Shown here: positions 34,549-43,541 of the stretch, in pieces | How the letters are laid out: each line of letters begins with the position of its first letter | How positions within the stretch are numbered: the first letter of the stretch is position 1 | NCBI GenBank assembly: GCA_016194985.1 | Contig: JACQAK010000016.1 | Location: forward strand, 1-51,884 | Length of the DNA stretch: 51,884 nucleotides | Direction: 5' to 3' | Origin: Bacteroidota bacterium | Lineage (GTDB): Bacteria > Bacteroidota > Bacteroidia > B-17B0 > Aurantibacillaceae | The notes under the pieces: generated by a model | What the model was told of the DNA's origin: nothing | What the model saw: only the letters and a program-made list of their open reading frames with translations | Database searches by the model: none | Position numbers and translations under genes: made by a program

Positions 34549-37500
34549 ATGAAACAACCATTACTTAAAAAAGCAGGCATTTTATTTTCATTTTGCTTTT
34601 CACTATTAACCGGATTAAAAGCCCAGAATCCGGGTTTAATTATTTCAGAAATTTTATCCAATCCCGCAGGAACAGATTCTCCATTTGAATATGTGGAATT
34701 CAGGGCCAGTAAATTCATCGACTTTTCTATAACACCATACAGCGTTGTGGTTTGTAATAACGGAACAGCTACTTCAGGTGGTTGGGTCTCTGGTGGTGCA
34801 TTGTCGTATGGATTTAGCATTAATACGGGAACTGTAAACACAGGGGATGTGGTTTATGTAGGAGGCTCTTCTATGGCGCCACTGGGAACAAAATTAAGAA
34901 TCATCAATACAGGTACAACCGCCGGTGATGCCTTTGGAACAGCTAATAGTGCCGGTGTATTTGGTAACGGAGGCTCTAATGCCGATGGTGTGGCTGTGTT
35001 TGCAGCAGATATTTCTACATTAACAAATTCAACAGTTCCGGTGGATGCCCTGTTTTATGGTTCAGCTATTGGTTCTGCAACTGTGTCAGGTGGTACAGCA
35101 GGTTATCAGTTGCCAATCAACGATAGGTATAACGGAGGTAAATTGCAAGGGACAAGTTTCACAGCTCCTGATCCGGCCAGCGGAGATATTATTAAAGCTA
35201 CCGGAACTTTTAATTTAACCTCAAACACATGGTCAACAATAAGAGCATTTTCAACTACTACTACCATGACAGATGGAACGAGTTCGATATCTCTGGTAAC
35301 AGGCGATGTAATCCCTCCTACAGTATCTTCGGCAGTTTTAAATGGTAACACTTTGGTGAAAGTAAAATTTAGTGAAGTAGTAACAGTAGCTTCGGCTACG
35401 ACAATATCTAATTATACCTTTACACCGGCAGTTGTAATTAATACGATTACGTTAAATGCATCCGGCGATACAGCCGCTATTAGTTTATCGTCGCCTCTCC
35501 CTGTAGGAGTTACTCATACATTGAGCATTACGGGGATTACTGATTTGGCAGCTAATACCATGACAATCACTCAGAATTTTACATTACTGAATACAGGTAT
35601 CACCGTAAAGCATTATACATGGAATCATCCCCAAACAATAGGCACCTATCAGGGATTAGCCATTCCTAACGGAGGTTTTTCAGGACTCAATTATATTAAA
35701 GGAACATCGAATGAGTTTTATGTTATTACAGACAGAGGACCAAATTTGGACGCAAATAATAATCACTATGCCATAGATATGGGAGGCTCTAATAATACAG
35801 CAAAGCTGTTTGCATTGCCTGCATTTAATCCGAATGTGATGCGCTTTAAGGCACAGGGCGACTCATTGGTGTATTTATCATCCTTTGCATTTAAACGCCC
35901 TGATAACAGTTCAACTACAGGACTTATTAATCCAACACAAACCGGCGGAACAGGAGAAATTGCCTTGTTGGATACCGCAGGTACTTTAGGGATGCCTGAT
36001 GTCTGGGGGATTGATTCCGAAGGTATTACTGATGGGAATGATAATGATTTTTGGGTATCAGAAGAATATGGCGTGAGCATATGGCATACGACTAATGACG
36101 GTAAGGTAATAAACCGTTATGCTCCTTTTGGAGGCTTGCCGGGTGCTCAGGCTGAAGATATGGCTATTGATACGATCTTTAAATACAGAAATCCAAATAA
36201 AGGATTCGAAGGTGTGGCATTTACTCCTAATAAAAAAGTATATGGATTTATTCAAAATACGATCTTGTTTCCGGCAAGTGATGCTAACTTAAAAAAGAAT
36301 ACACGTTTGCATCGCTTTGTAGAAATCAATGCACAGAATAATACAACACGTATGCTGGGTTACCAACATGATGCAGTACCGGCAAGCGGTGCTTTAAGTT
36401 CTATTAAAAATGATAAACGTTATATTGGGGATGCCGTGGCCGTGAACGATCATGAGGTTTTGATTTTGGAACACGGTAAAAGTTCTACCGAATCCTACGG
36501 AAAGGTATATCTGGTAGATGTGTCAACAGCTACAGCTATCAACCCTGTTAATCATTTGGTATATGCAGGTGGCACGAAATCATTTGAACAATTGTTGGAT
36601 TCAACCACTGCAGCCGCTAATGGTGTTACAGTAGCTAAAAAAACATTATTGATTGATTTGGTGGCAAATGGTTATGATCCGGCTATTGAAAAGAAAGAAG
36701 GGTTAACGATTATTAATGATACCTGTATAGCTATCGCTAATGATAACGATTTTGGGATCATTTCTAATAACTCAGATGGAGTAGCATCCTTAACAAATGT
36801 GAAAAGTTATATTTATGTATTTTCATTTCCAAGAAGCCGTAAACTAAACCTGTGTGATAATGTCACCATTACAGCTTCAGCATTATCTATATGTTCTTCT
36901 GATTCTGTTTTATTAAATACACCGGTTAAATCAGGAATTAATTACCAATGGAAAAACAATACTAACAGTATTGCAAATGCAACTACTGCTTCATTCTATG
37001 CAAAAGCAAATGGTACATATGAGTTGTATGCCACTAATGCTAATGGTTGCACTGCAATTTCGAATGCTAAAGTAATCACGGTTTTACCAACACCTACAGT
37101 TGTTGCTACAACTAACCTGGCAACTATTTGCGAAGGGCAAACCGTAACATTAAATGCAGGAGGAGCTACGTCTTATACATGGACAGGAGGAACTAATAAT
37201 GCGTCCTACACCGTAACGCCATCAACAAGCACTGTTTATTCGGTAACGGGTACAAGTACTAATGGATGCACTCATTCATCAACAATTGCTATTACGGTAA
37301 ATACTAATCCAACAGTTACAATCAATTCGGGTCAACTGGTTATTTGTCCTAATAGCTTGACTACATTAACCGTAAGCGGTGCATCAACATATACATGGAC
37401 AGATAATTCAACAAATGCTATATATACCGTTTCTCCAACAACGGATATGACCTATAGTGTTACCGGAACAGATAGCAATGGTTGCATTGGTTCTTCGGCA

Positions 37501-38439
37501 ATAACGGTAAGTGTTAATCCAACACCTAGCATTTCAATCAGTGCAAGCAACACCGTTGTTTGTTCAGGAAATGGACTGTCTTTAACAGCTAATGGGGCAT
37601 CTACTTACTCATGGACAAATGGACCTTCTGCATCAACCTATAGTGTAACGCCGTCAATAAGTACGACTTATACGGTGGAGGGAACAGATGGTAATCTTTG
37701 TAGTAATACGGCAATGATTACGATTACAGTAAATGTTACTCCAACGGTGTCTGCTTCAAGCAGCAGTTATACTATCTGTGCCGGACAAACAGCTACCTTA
37801 ACGGGAAGCGGTGCTTCTTCTTATTCATGGATGCCATCGGGTTCTGCATCTGCAACAGAAATAGTATCACCCGTTAGCAATGCAACCTATTCTTTAACCG
37901 GGTATGATAATGGGTGCGAAGCAACAACAACGGTTGCTGTAGCAGTTAATCAGTTACCATCGATTTCTGCCAGTACATCCAATTCATTAATTTGTACCGG
38001 AGAAAACGCTGTTTTAACGGCTATTTCCAGCGCTTCTACTTATTCATGGTCAAATGGCGCTACAACCATGTCTACTACAATATCTCCAAGTATAACAACG
38101 ATTTATTCGGTTACGGTAACGGATGGCTTATGCAGTTCAACAGCCAGTATTACTCAAAGTGTGAGTTTGTGCACCGGAGTCAATACTATTGATTCAGATA
38201 ATGCTTCTATTGCTATTTATCCTAATCCCTTCCATCATTCTTTTGAAGTGAAATGGAATAATCATTTTTCAAATGATAAAGAAACTCTTCTCATGATCTA
38301 TAATACACTGGGAGAAATGGTGTTAATGAAAAAAACATCGGAACAGTCTATTACCATTGATACGAGAGACTGGAGATGTGGAGCTTATTTTATTAAAGTA
38401 AATAATAAAGTATACAAAATCATTAAAACAGAAAATTAG
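34549..38439 (+). CDS. Large T9SS-secreted phytase-like esterase with lamin-tail and Ig-like modules
   Basis: The 1296-residue protein has a signal peptide (KAGILFSFCFSLLTGLKAQ). A lamin-tail-like domain follows (LIISEILSNPAGTDSPFEYV, residues about 28-220), then a Big-type Ig domain (PPTVSSAVLNGNTLVKVKF, about 255-345). An esterase-like-activity-of-phytase propeller (about 360-765) holds FYVITDRGPNLDANN, GIDSEGITDGNDND and FEGVAFTPNKKV. Six to seven PKD/Ig-like repeats with paired Cys and TYSWTNG-type cores make up about 770-1205. The C-terminal Por sorting domain is IAIYPNPFHHSFEVKW. It is probably a surface or released phosphoesterase; activity on phytate is unproven. Confidence 0.88.
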   Translation: MKQPLLKKAGILFSFCFSLLTGLKAQNPGLIISEILSNPAGTDSPFEYVEFRASKFIDFSITPYSVVVCNNGTATSGGWVSGGALSYGFSINTGTVNTGDVVYVGGSSMAPLGTKLRIINTGTTAGDAFGTANSAGVFGNGGSNADGVAVFAADISTLTNSTVPVDALFYGSAIGSATVSGGTAGYQLPINDRYNGGKLQGTSFTAPDPASGDIIKATGTFNLTSNTWSTIRAFSTTTTMTDGTSSISLVTGDVIPPTVSSAVLNGNTLVKVKFSEVVTVASATTISNYTFTPAVVINTITLNASGDTAAISLSSPLPVGVTHTLSITGITDLAANTMTITQNFTLLNTGITVKHYTWNHPQTIGTYQGLAIPNGGFSGLNYIKGTSNEFYVITDRGPNLDANNNHYAIDMGGSNNTAKLFALPAFNPNVMRFKAQGDSLVYLSSFAFKRPDNSSTTGLINPTQTGGTGEIALLDTAGTLGMPDVWGIDSEGITDGNDNDFWVSEEYGVSIWHTTNDGKVINRYAPFGGLPGAQAEDMAIDTIFKYRNPNKGFEGVAFTPNKKVYGFIQNTILFPASDANLKKNTRLHRFVEINAQNNTTRMLGYQHDAVPASGALSSIKNDKRYIGDAVAVNDHEVLILEHGKSSTESYGKVYLVDVSTATAINPVNHLVYAGGTKSFEQLLDSTTAAANGVTVAKKTLLIDLVANGYDPAIEKKEGLTIINDTCIAIANDNDFGIISNNSDGVASLTNVKSYIYVFSFPRSRKLNLCDNVTITASALSICSSDSVLLNTPVKSGINYQWKNNTNSIANATTASFYAKANGTYELYATNANGCTAISNAKVITVLPTPTVVATTNLATICEGQTVTLNAGGATSYTWTGGTNNASYTVTPSTSTVYSVTGTSTNGCTHSSTIAITVNTNPTVTINSGQLVICPNSLTTLTVSGASTYTWTDNSTNAIYTVSPTTDMTYSVTGTDSNGCIGSSAITVSVNPTPSISISASNTVVCSGNGLSLTANGASTYSWTNGPSASTYSVTPSISTTYTVEGTDGNLCSNTAMITITVNVTPTVSASSSSYTICAGQTATLTGSGASSYSWMPSGSASATEIVSPVSNATYSLTGYDNGCEATTTVAVAVNQLPSISASTSNSLICTGENAVLTAISSASTYSWSNGATTMSTTISPSITTIYSVTVTDGLCSSTASITQSVSLCTGVNTIDSDNASIAIYPNPFHHSFEVKWNNHFSNDKETLLMIYNTLGEMVLMKKTSEQSITIDTRDWRCGAYFIKVNNKVYKIIKTEN

Positions 38440-38464
38440 CAGAAACAGAAAATAGGATATGCTT

Positions 38465-38492
38465 AAAATGCCTCCCAACCGGGAGGCATTTT
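38465..38492. terminator. Strong terminator after the phytase-like gene
   Basis: AAAATGCCTCCC and GGGAGGCATTTT form a perfect 12-base-pair stem with an AACC loop, 26 bases after the stop codon. Confidence 0.9.
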
Positions 38493-38604
38493 AATTAATA
38501 AATGGAATGAACTCAGAGAATTGTAGCCATATCCTAATTTAATAGCCTTGATTGATGCTTATTTTGATCTAAAAATTGGAATTAGGACTATTATTAAAAA
38601 ATGT

Positions 38605-38612
38605 TAATTTTA
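38605..38612 (+). promoter_or_regulatory. Candidate -7 element shared with the efflux operon
   Basis: TAATTTTA lies in the 12-mer TTAATTTTACCG, which recurs 28 bases before the RND adaptor gene (39195-39206). It is 5 bases from ATG 38617, which favours the later start at 38674. Confidence 0.3.
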
Positions 38613-38673
38613 CCGAATGGCTTTATCAACGTTAAAACATACTGTACTTTTGTTGGCTGAAAGTAATACAAAA

Positions 38674-39075
38674 ATGAACATGTTAACCAGGATCAAAATA
38701 AATACGGCTACATTAATTTGTTTCGCGTTTATCTTTAGACTGTTATTTGTTAATATTGGTATTATTCCTTTTTTTAATACACATCACAATAGTGCGTCTG
38801 TAAGTAAACATATTTCTGCACCGATTAAGAGAACAAAAACAGCGGAAGTAGCCGATAACACAAGGAACAGCGAATATTCCACTCTCGAGATTTGCGAAGA
38901 AGGCCCTGACGATGAAAATCAATTTAAATTAAATTGTTTTACACTTGTTAAACCCTTTTATGCATTGAGCATCGATAAAGCAGGACATGATTTGAAACAA
39001 AAGTCACCGTTTTATCAGCATTTATCTTATATTACATCACACAGATATCTGGCTTTTCAGGTATTTCGTATATGA
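38674..39075 (+). CDS. Small single-span membrane protein upstream of the RND operon
   Basis: I prefer ATG 38674 (MNMLTRIKINTATLICFAFI) because a hydrophobic helix follows at once and a promoter-like element sits just before the earlier ATG 38617. About 133 residues result: one membrane helix or uncleaved signal (TATLICFAFIFRLLFVNIGI), a His/Ser/Lys-rich stretch, and an acidic segment EICEEGPDDENQF. The C-terminal region rich in Tyr, Phe and His ends in SHRYLAFQVFRI. No family is recognised. It lies 151 bases before the efflux operon on the same strand and could belong to it, but function is unknown. Confidence 0.55.
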   Translation: MNMLTRIKINTATLICFAFIFRLLFVNIGIIPFFNTHHNSASVSKHISAPIKRTKTAEVADNTRNSEYSTLEICEEGPDDENQFKLNCFTLVKPFYALSIDKAGHDLKQKSPFYQHLSYITSHRYLAFQVFRI

Positions 39076-39080
39076 TGCAT

Positions 39081-39119
39081 ATCCCTGCAGGGATTAAATG
39101 ATTTAAACCCCTGGGTTTA
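39081..39119. repeat. Pair of short palindromes, REP-like
   Basis: ATCCCTGCAGGGAT (39081-39094, perfect) and TAAACCC-ct-GGGTTTA (39104-39119) stand 9 bases apart, directly after the stop of the small membrane protein gene. The style matches the cluster at 23104-23235, and similar paired hairpins are familiar as interspersed repeats in Bacteroidota. Confidence 0.7.
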
Positions 39120-39195
39120 TTTCCGGTTATTCTTAGTTGTCGCTAAAGTTTGGCCCCCTGTATTGCAGTTCGACAGCCCCCTTTAAAAAATAAAT

Positions 39196-39203
39196 TAATT
39201 TTA
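39196..39203 (+). promoter_or_regulatory. Candidate -7 element of the RND efflux operon
   Basis: TAATTTTA, followed by CCG, lies 23 bases before ATG 39227. It shares a 12-mer with the element at 38605-38612. No TTG at the expected 19-base spacing is present. Confidence 0.3.
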
Positions 39204-39226
39204 CCGTTTAAATACAAAAAACAATT

Positions 39227-40309
39227 ATGAACAGAACTTTCATATTTATAAGCTTGTGCGGATTATTGCTTAATACAAGCTGTGATTCAAAAAAAGAAGA
39301 AAAGGAAGAGGAAACAAAATTTTTGGTGACCAGTCCTTTGAAAAAAGACACCACCATTACCCGGGAATATGTGTCTCAAATCCGTGCTATTCAGCACATT
39401 GAATTAAGAGCTCTTGAAAAAGGTTATCTGCAGAATATTTATGTAGATGAAGGTCAGTTTGTGAAAAAAGGGCAAATGATGTTTCAGATCATGCCCTTGA
39501 TTTACAATGCCGAGATGCAAAAAGCACAGGCAGAAGCAAATTTTGCTGAAATCGAGTACCAAAATACCAAACAATTATCAGAGAAAAATGTAGTGTCTCC
39601 CAACGAATTGGCGTTGGCAAAAGCTAAACTGGATAAGGCAAAAGCTGAATTGGTATTGGCACAAACCCATTTACAATTTACAGAAATCAAAGCTCCTTTT
39701 GATGGGATTATGGATCATTTTCAGGTAAGGTTGGGTAGTTTGGTGAATGAAGGAGATTTATTGACGACGTTGTCTGATAACAGCCAAATGTGGGTTTATT
39801 TTAATGTTCCAGAAGCGGAGTATTTGAATTACAAAACAAATGTAACCGAAGAAAATATGCTAAAGGTAAATCTGTTAATGGCAAATAATCAGGTGTTTAA
39901 ATATCCGGGAGTTGTAGAAACTATTGAAGCCGATTTTAATAACGAAACAGGAAACATTGCCTTTAGAGCAACATTTCCAAATCCGGATAAATTGCTGAGA
40001 CATGGCGAAACAGGTAATGTGGAAATGACTATTCCTCTTAAAAATGCCATTATTATTCCTCAAAAAGCTACTTACGAAGTATTGGAAAAGAAATATGTTT
40101 TTGTAGTAGATAAAAGTAATGTGGTACACTCAAGAGAAATTACCATTGCTTCCGAAATGCCTGATTTATATATTATCAAAGACGGGGTGTCGGCAAATGA
40201 AAGAATCCTTTTAGAAGGAATTCGTAAAGTGAAAGATAACGACAAGATAGAATATGAATACGAAGACCCAAAAACGGTTCTTCCGAAACTTAAGGTATAT
40301 GTTGAATAA
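39227..40309 (+). CDS. RND efflux periplasmic adaptor lipoprotein (membrane fusion protein)
   Basis: The 360-residue protein has a lipoprotein signal peptide (SLCGLLLNTSC). The charged linker KKEEKEEE is followed by the lipoyl/barrel-sandwich halves (ELRALEKGYLQNIYVDEGQ and KAPFDGIMDHFQVRLGSLVN). Between them is the alpha-hairpin that contacts the outer-membrane factor (residues about 100-150, rich in Ala/Lys/Glu). The C-terminal membrane-proximal domain contains NAIIIPQKATYEVLEKKYVF. It bridges the inner-membrane pump to the outer-membrane duct. It is first in the three-gene operon, 25 bases before the permease. Confidence 0.95.
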   Translation: MNRTFIFISLCGLLLNTSCDSKKEEKEEETKFLVTSPLKKDTTITREYVSQIRAIQHIELRALEKGYLQNIYVDEGQFVKKGQMMFQIMPLIYNAEMQKAQAEANFAEIEYQNTKQLSEKNVVSPNELALAKAKLDKAKAELVLAQTHLQFTEIKAPFDGIMDHFQVRLGSLVNEGDLLTTLSDNSQMWVYFNVPEAEYLNYKTNVTEENMLKVNLLMANNQVFKYPGVVETIEADFNNETGNIAFRATFPNPDKLLRHGETGNVEMTIPLKNAIIIPQKATYEVLEKKYVFVVDKSNVVHSREITIASEMPDLYIIKDGVSANERILLEGIRKVKDNDKIEYEYEDPKTVLPKLKVYVE

Positions 40310-40334
40310 TGTAACTATTTAAAACAAAAAGAAA

Positions 40335-43300
40335 ATGTTCAATAAATTCATTCAAAGACCAGTACTTGCCATAGTAATATCGCTTGTTATATTATTTATA
40401 GGCACACTGGCTATTAAAACATTGCCTACATCACAGTTCCCCGAGGTTGCTCCTCCGGTGGTAATGGTGAGTGCATCTTATCCGGGAGCGAGTGCCAAAT
40501 CACTTGCCGAATCGGTAATTATTCCATTAGAACAATCGATCAACGGTGCATGGGGAATGCGATATATGACTTCCGATGCCACCAGTGCCGGAGAAGCAAA
40601 CATACAGGTTGTATTTAACCCGGGAACAGATATCAATCAGGCTCTGGTTCAGGTGTCCAATCGTGTGCAACAGGTAACTAACCGATTACCGATATTGGTA
40701 CAACGAGAAGGGGTGGTTATTACCCCGGTTATTCCTAGTATGTTGATGTATGTAAATCTATACAGTAAGGATAAAAACGCTAACATGAAATTCTTATTTA
40801 ACTATGCCGGTGTAAACATGGTACCTGAATTACAGCGTATCAATGGTATAGGACAGGTAAGAATTTTAGGTAGTAGACAATACGCTATGCGTGTCTGGTT
40901 AAATCCAGATCGTATGCGTGCATACAAAGTTTCACCGGATGAAGTCATGGAAGCCTTAAGTGATCAAAGTATCATTGGTAAGCCGGGACGTATAGGTAGA
41001 GGTGATAGTAAACAGGCAGAAGCGCTGGAATATGTATTAGCATATTCCGATCGTTTCAATGATCCTAAACAATACGAAAATGTGATCATCCGATCAAACC
41101 CTAACGGGGAAAACCTTCGTTTGAAAGATATAGCAACCGTTGCATTGGGAAGTGAGTATTATGATATTTACTCCAGTATGAACGGCCATCCTTCAGCCGC
41201 TTTGGTTTTGAAACAAACCTACGGAAGTAATGCCAGTGAGGTAATTGAAAAAGTGAAAGAAAAATTGGATGATCTGAAGAAAACCTTTCCTCCGGGTATG
41301 GATTACGAAATCAGTTACGACGTTTCTAACTTCCTGGATGCCTCAATTGAAAATGTGGTACATACATTAAGAGACGCCTTTATTTTGGTGGCCCTGGTTG
41401 TATTTATTTTCCTCGGAGACTGGCGTTCTACATTGATTCCAACATTGGCTGTTCCTATTTCATTGATTGGTGCGTTCTTCTGTATGCAGTTGTTTGGGCT
41501 AACCATTAACATGGTAACGTTATTTGCCCTTGTATTGGCTATTGGTATTGTGGTGGATGATGCCATTGTCGTCGTCGAGGCCGTGCATGCTAAAATGGAA
41601 GAAGAACATCTGTCGCCCTATAATGCGGTACGAAAAGTAATCGGAGAGATTAGCGGAGCAGTAATTGCAATTACTTTATTGATGGTATCCGTGTTTGTAC
41701 CCGTATCATTTATGTCGGGTCCGGTTGGTACATTCTATAGACAGTTCTCTATCACAATGGCGTCTTCTATTGTCTTATCTGGTGTAGTAGCACTTACCGT
41801 AACACCGGTATTATGTGCCATGATATTGAAAAACAATCACGGAAAACCACGTAAGAAACATTTATTGAACCGTTTTATTGATAGCTTTAACAGAGGATTT
41901 GAAAAACTCACAGGGAAATACGTTTGGTTATTAAGATTAATCGCGCATCGACGCATCGTTACTGTTGGGTTATTTGCGGTGTTCTCCATTGGTATATTTT
42001 TAATTAGTAATAACCTTCCTTCCGGATTTATTCCTAGTGAGGATCAGGGAATGTTATATGCCATTATCCAAACGCCTCCGGGTTCAACACTCGAAAGAAC
42101 CAACGATTTGTCTAATAAGCTGGTAGATGTTATTAATAAAGTAGAAGGTGTAAAATCGGTATCTTCTATTGCGGGTTATGAGGTACTAACAGAAGGTCGT
42201 GGATCTAATGCAGGTACTTGTTTGATCAACTTAAAACCCTGGTCAGAACGTGAACATACCGTTAGTGAGATCATTGAGGAATTAGAGCAAAAATCAAAAT
42301 CTATTCCGGGAGCAACCATCGAATTCTTCGATCCTCCTGCTGTTCCGGGCTTTGGGGCTGCGGGTGGTTTTGCATTGCAGTTGTTGGATAAAACCAATAG
42401 CGGTGATTATAAACAACTTGAAAAAGTAACAACGGATTTTATGAATGAAATGAGAAAACGTAAAGAAATCACAGGGTTATTTACATTTTTTAGTGCTAAC
42501 TATCCTCAGTACGAAATTGAGATTGATAATCAGGCAGCCATGCAAAAGGGTGTATCTATTGGTAATGCGATGAATACCTTATCTATCTTTGTAGGAAGTA
42601 CATATGAACTTGGTTTCATTAAATACCAGCGTTTCTTTAAAGTGTTCGTTCAGGCAGCACCTGAATACAGAAGACTTCCATCCGATGTGATGAACCTGTA
42701 TGTGAAGAATAACCGTGATGAAATGGTTCCCTTTTCTGCATTCATGAAAATCAAAAAGAAGCAGGGAGCAAATGAAATTAACCGGTATAATATGTATAAC
42801 ACAGCGGCGATTAGAGGAGGGCCTGCACCGGGTTATAGTAGTGGTGAGGCCATTAAAGCAGTGCAGGAAGTGGCTGCAAAATCTTTGCCTCACGGTTATG
42901 ATATTGACTGGGCAGCTCTTTCGTATGATGAAACCAGACGAGGAAATGAAGCAATTTATATTTTCATTATCGTATTAGTGTTTGTGTATTTCGTTTTGGC
43001 AGCACAGTATGAAAGCTTTATTATTCCGTTATCAGTTGTATTCTCGCTCCCTGCCGGGGTGTTTGGGTCATTCCTGTTGATTAAAGGCATGGGGCTGGCA
43101 AACGATATTTACGCCCAGGTAGGATTGGTTATGTTGGTTGGTTTGCTCGGTAAGAATGCGGTATTGATTGTGGAATTTGCGGTGCAAAAACAACGTCAGG
43201 GCGCTACCGTTATAGATGCCGCTATCGAAGGAGCTAAAGTACGTTTCCGTCCGATTCTGATGACATCCTTTGCATTTATTGCAGGGTTGATTCCATTGGT

Positions 43301-43541
43301 TTTTGCACATGGTGCCGGAGCTATCGGAAATAAAACAATTGGTTCTTCTGCCTTAGGAGGGATGTTGTTCGGAACCATATTTGGGGTAATCATCGTCCCT
43401 GGATTATATTACATATTTGGCTCATTGGCAGAAGGTCGTAAGTTGATTAAAAACGAAGATGATAGTTCATTAACCGAGGATTTAGTTCATAAAATTGACG
43501 ATTTCCCACAAACAGAAGAGAAAGAAGAAGATGAACACTAA
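40335..43541 (+). CDS. RND multidrug efflux permease, HAE1 (AcrB) type
   Basis: The 1068-residue pump is of normal length with twelve membrane helices and two large periplasmic loops. FNKFIQRPVLAIVISLVILF is the typical first helix. The proton-relay Asp pair is in GIVVDDAIVVVEAVHAKME in helix 4, and the partner Lys in LVGLLGKNAVLIVEFAV in helix 10. FDPPAVPGFGAAGGFALQLL is the porter-domain motif of HAE1 pumps. Export of drugs, detergents or bile-like compounds is expected; the substrate is not readable. Its last codons overlap the start of the outer-membrane factor gene by 11 bases. Confidence 0.97.
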   Translation: MFNKFIQRPVLAIVISLVILFIGTLAIKTLPTSQFPEVAPPVVMVSASYPGASAKSLAESVIIPLEQSINGAWGMRYMTSDATSAGEANIQVVFNPGTDINQALVQVSNRVQQVTNRLPILVQREGVVITPVIPSMLMYVNLYSKDKNANMKFLFNYAGVNMVPELQRINGIGQVRILGSRQYAMRVWLNPDRMRAYKVSPDEVMEALSDQSIIGKPGRIGRGDSKQAEALEYVLAYSDRFNDPKQYENVIIRSNPNGENLRLKDIATVALGSEYYDIYSSMNGHPSAALVLKQTYGSNASEVIEKVKEKLDDLKKTFPPGMDYEISYDVSNFLDASIENVVHTLRDAFILVALVVFIFLGDWRSTLIPTLAVPISLIGAFFCMQLFGLTINMVTLFALVLAIGIVVDDAIVVVEAVHAKMEEEHLSPYNAVRKVIGEISGAVIAITLLMVSVFVPVSFMSGPVGTFYRQFSITMASSIVLSGVVALTVTPVLCAMILKNNHGKPRKKHLLNRFIDSFNRGFEKLTGKYVWLLRLIAHRRIVTVGLFAVFSIGIFLISNNLPSGFIPSEDQGMLYAIIQTPPGSTLERTNDLSNKLVDVINKVEGVKSVSSIAGYEVLTEGRGSNAGTCLINLKPWSEREHTVSEIIEELEQKSKSIPGATIEFFDPPAVPGFGAAGGFALQLLDKTNSGDYKQLEKVTTDFMNEMRKRKEITGLFTFFSANYPQYEIEIDNQAAMQKGVSIGNAMNTLSIFVGSTYELGFIKYQRFFKVFVQAAPEYRRLPSDVMNLYVKNNRDEMVPFSAFMKIKKKQGANEINRYNMYNTAAIRGGPAPGYSSGEAIKAVQEVAAKSLPHGYDIDWAALSYDETRRGNEAIYIFIIVLVFVYFVLAAQYESFIIPLSVVFSLPAGVFGSFLLIKGMGLANDIYAQVGLVMLVGLLGKNAVLIVEFAVQKQRQGATVIDAAIEGAKVRFRPILMTSFAFIAGLIPLVFAHGAGAIGNKTIGSSALGGMLFGTIFGVIIVPGLYYIFGSLAEGRKLIKNEDDSSLTEDLVHKIDDFPQTEEKEEDEH

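Noticed and set aside
37100-38170. DNA repeats in the phytase-like gene as a possible CRISPR or satellite array
   Set aside because: The periodicity is at protein level (Ig-like repeats of about 80 residues) with low DNA identity and no constant repeat or spacer.
42176-43393. Several minus-strand frames of 60-104 codons inside the RND permease gene
   Set aside because: They are antisense shadows of a highly conserved coding sequence and show no protein-like features.
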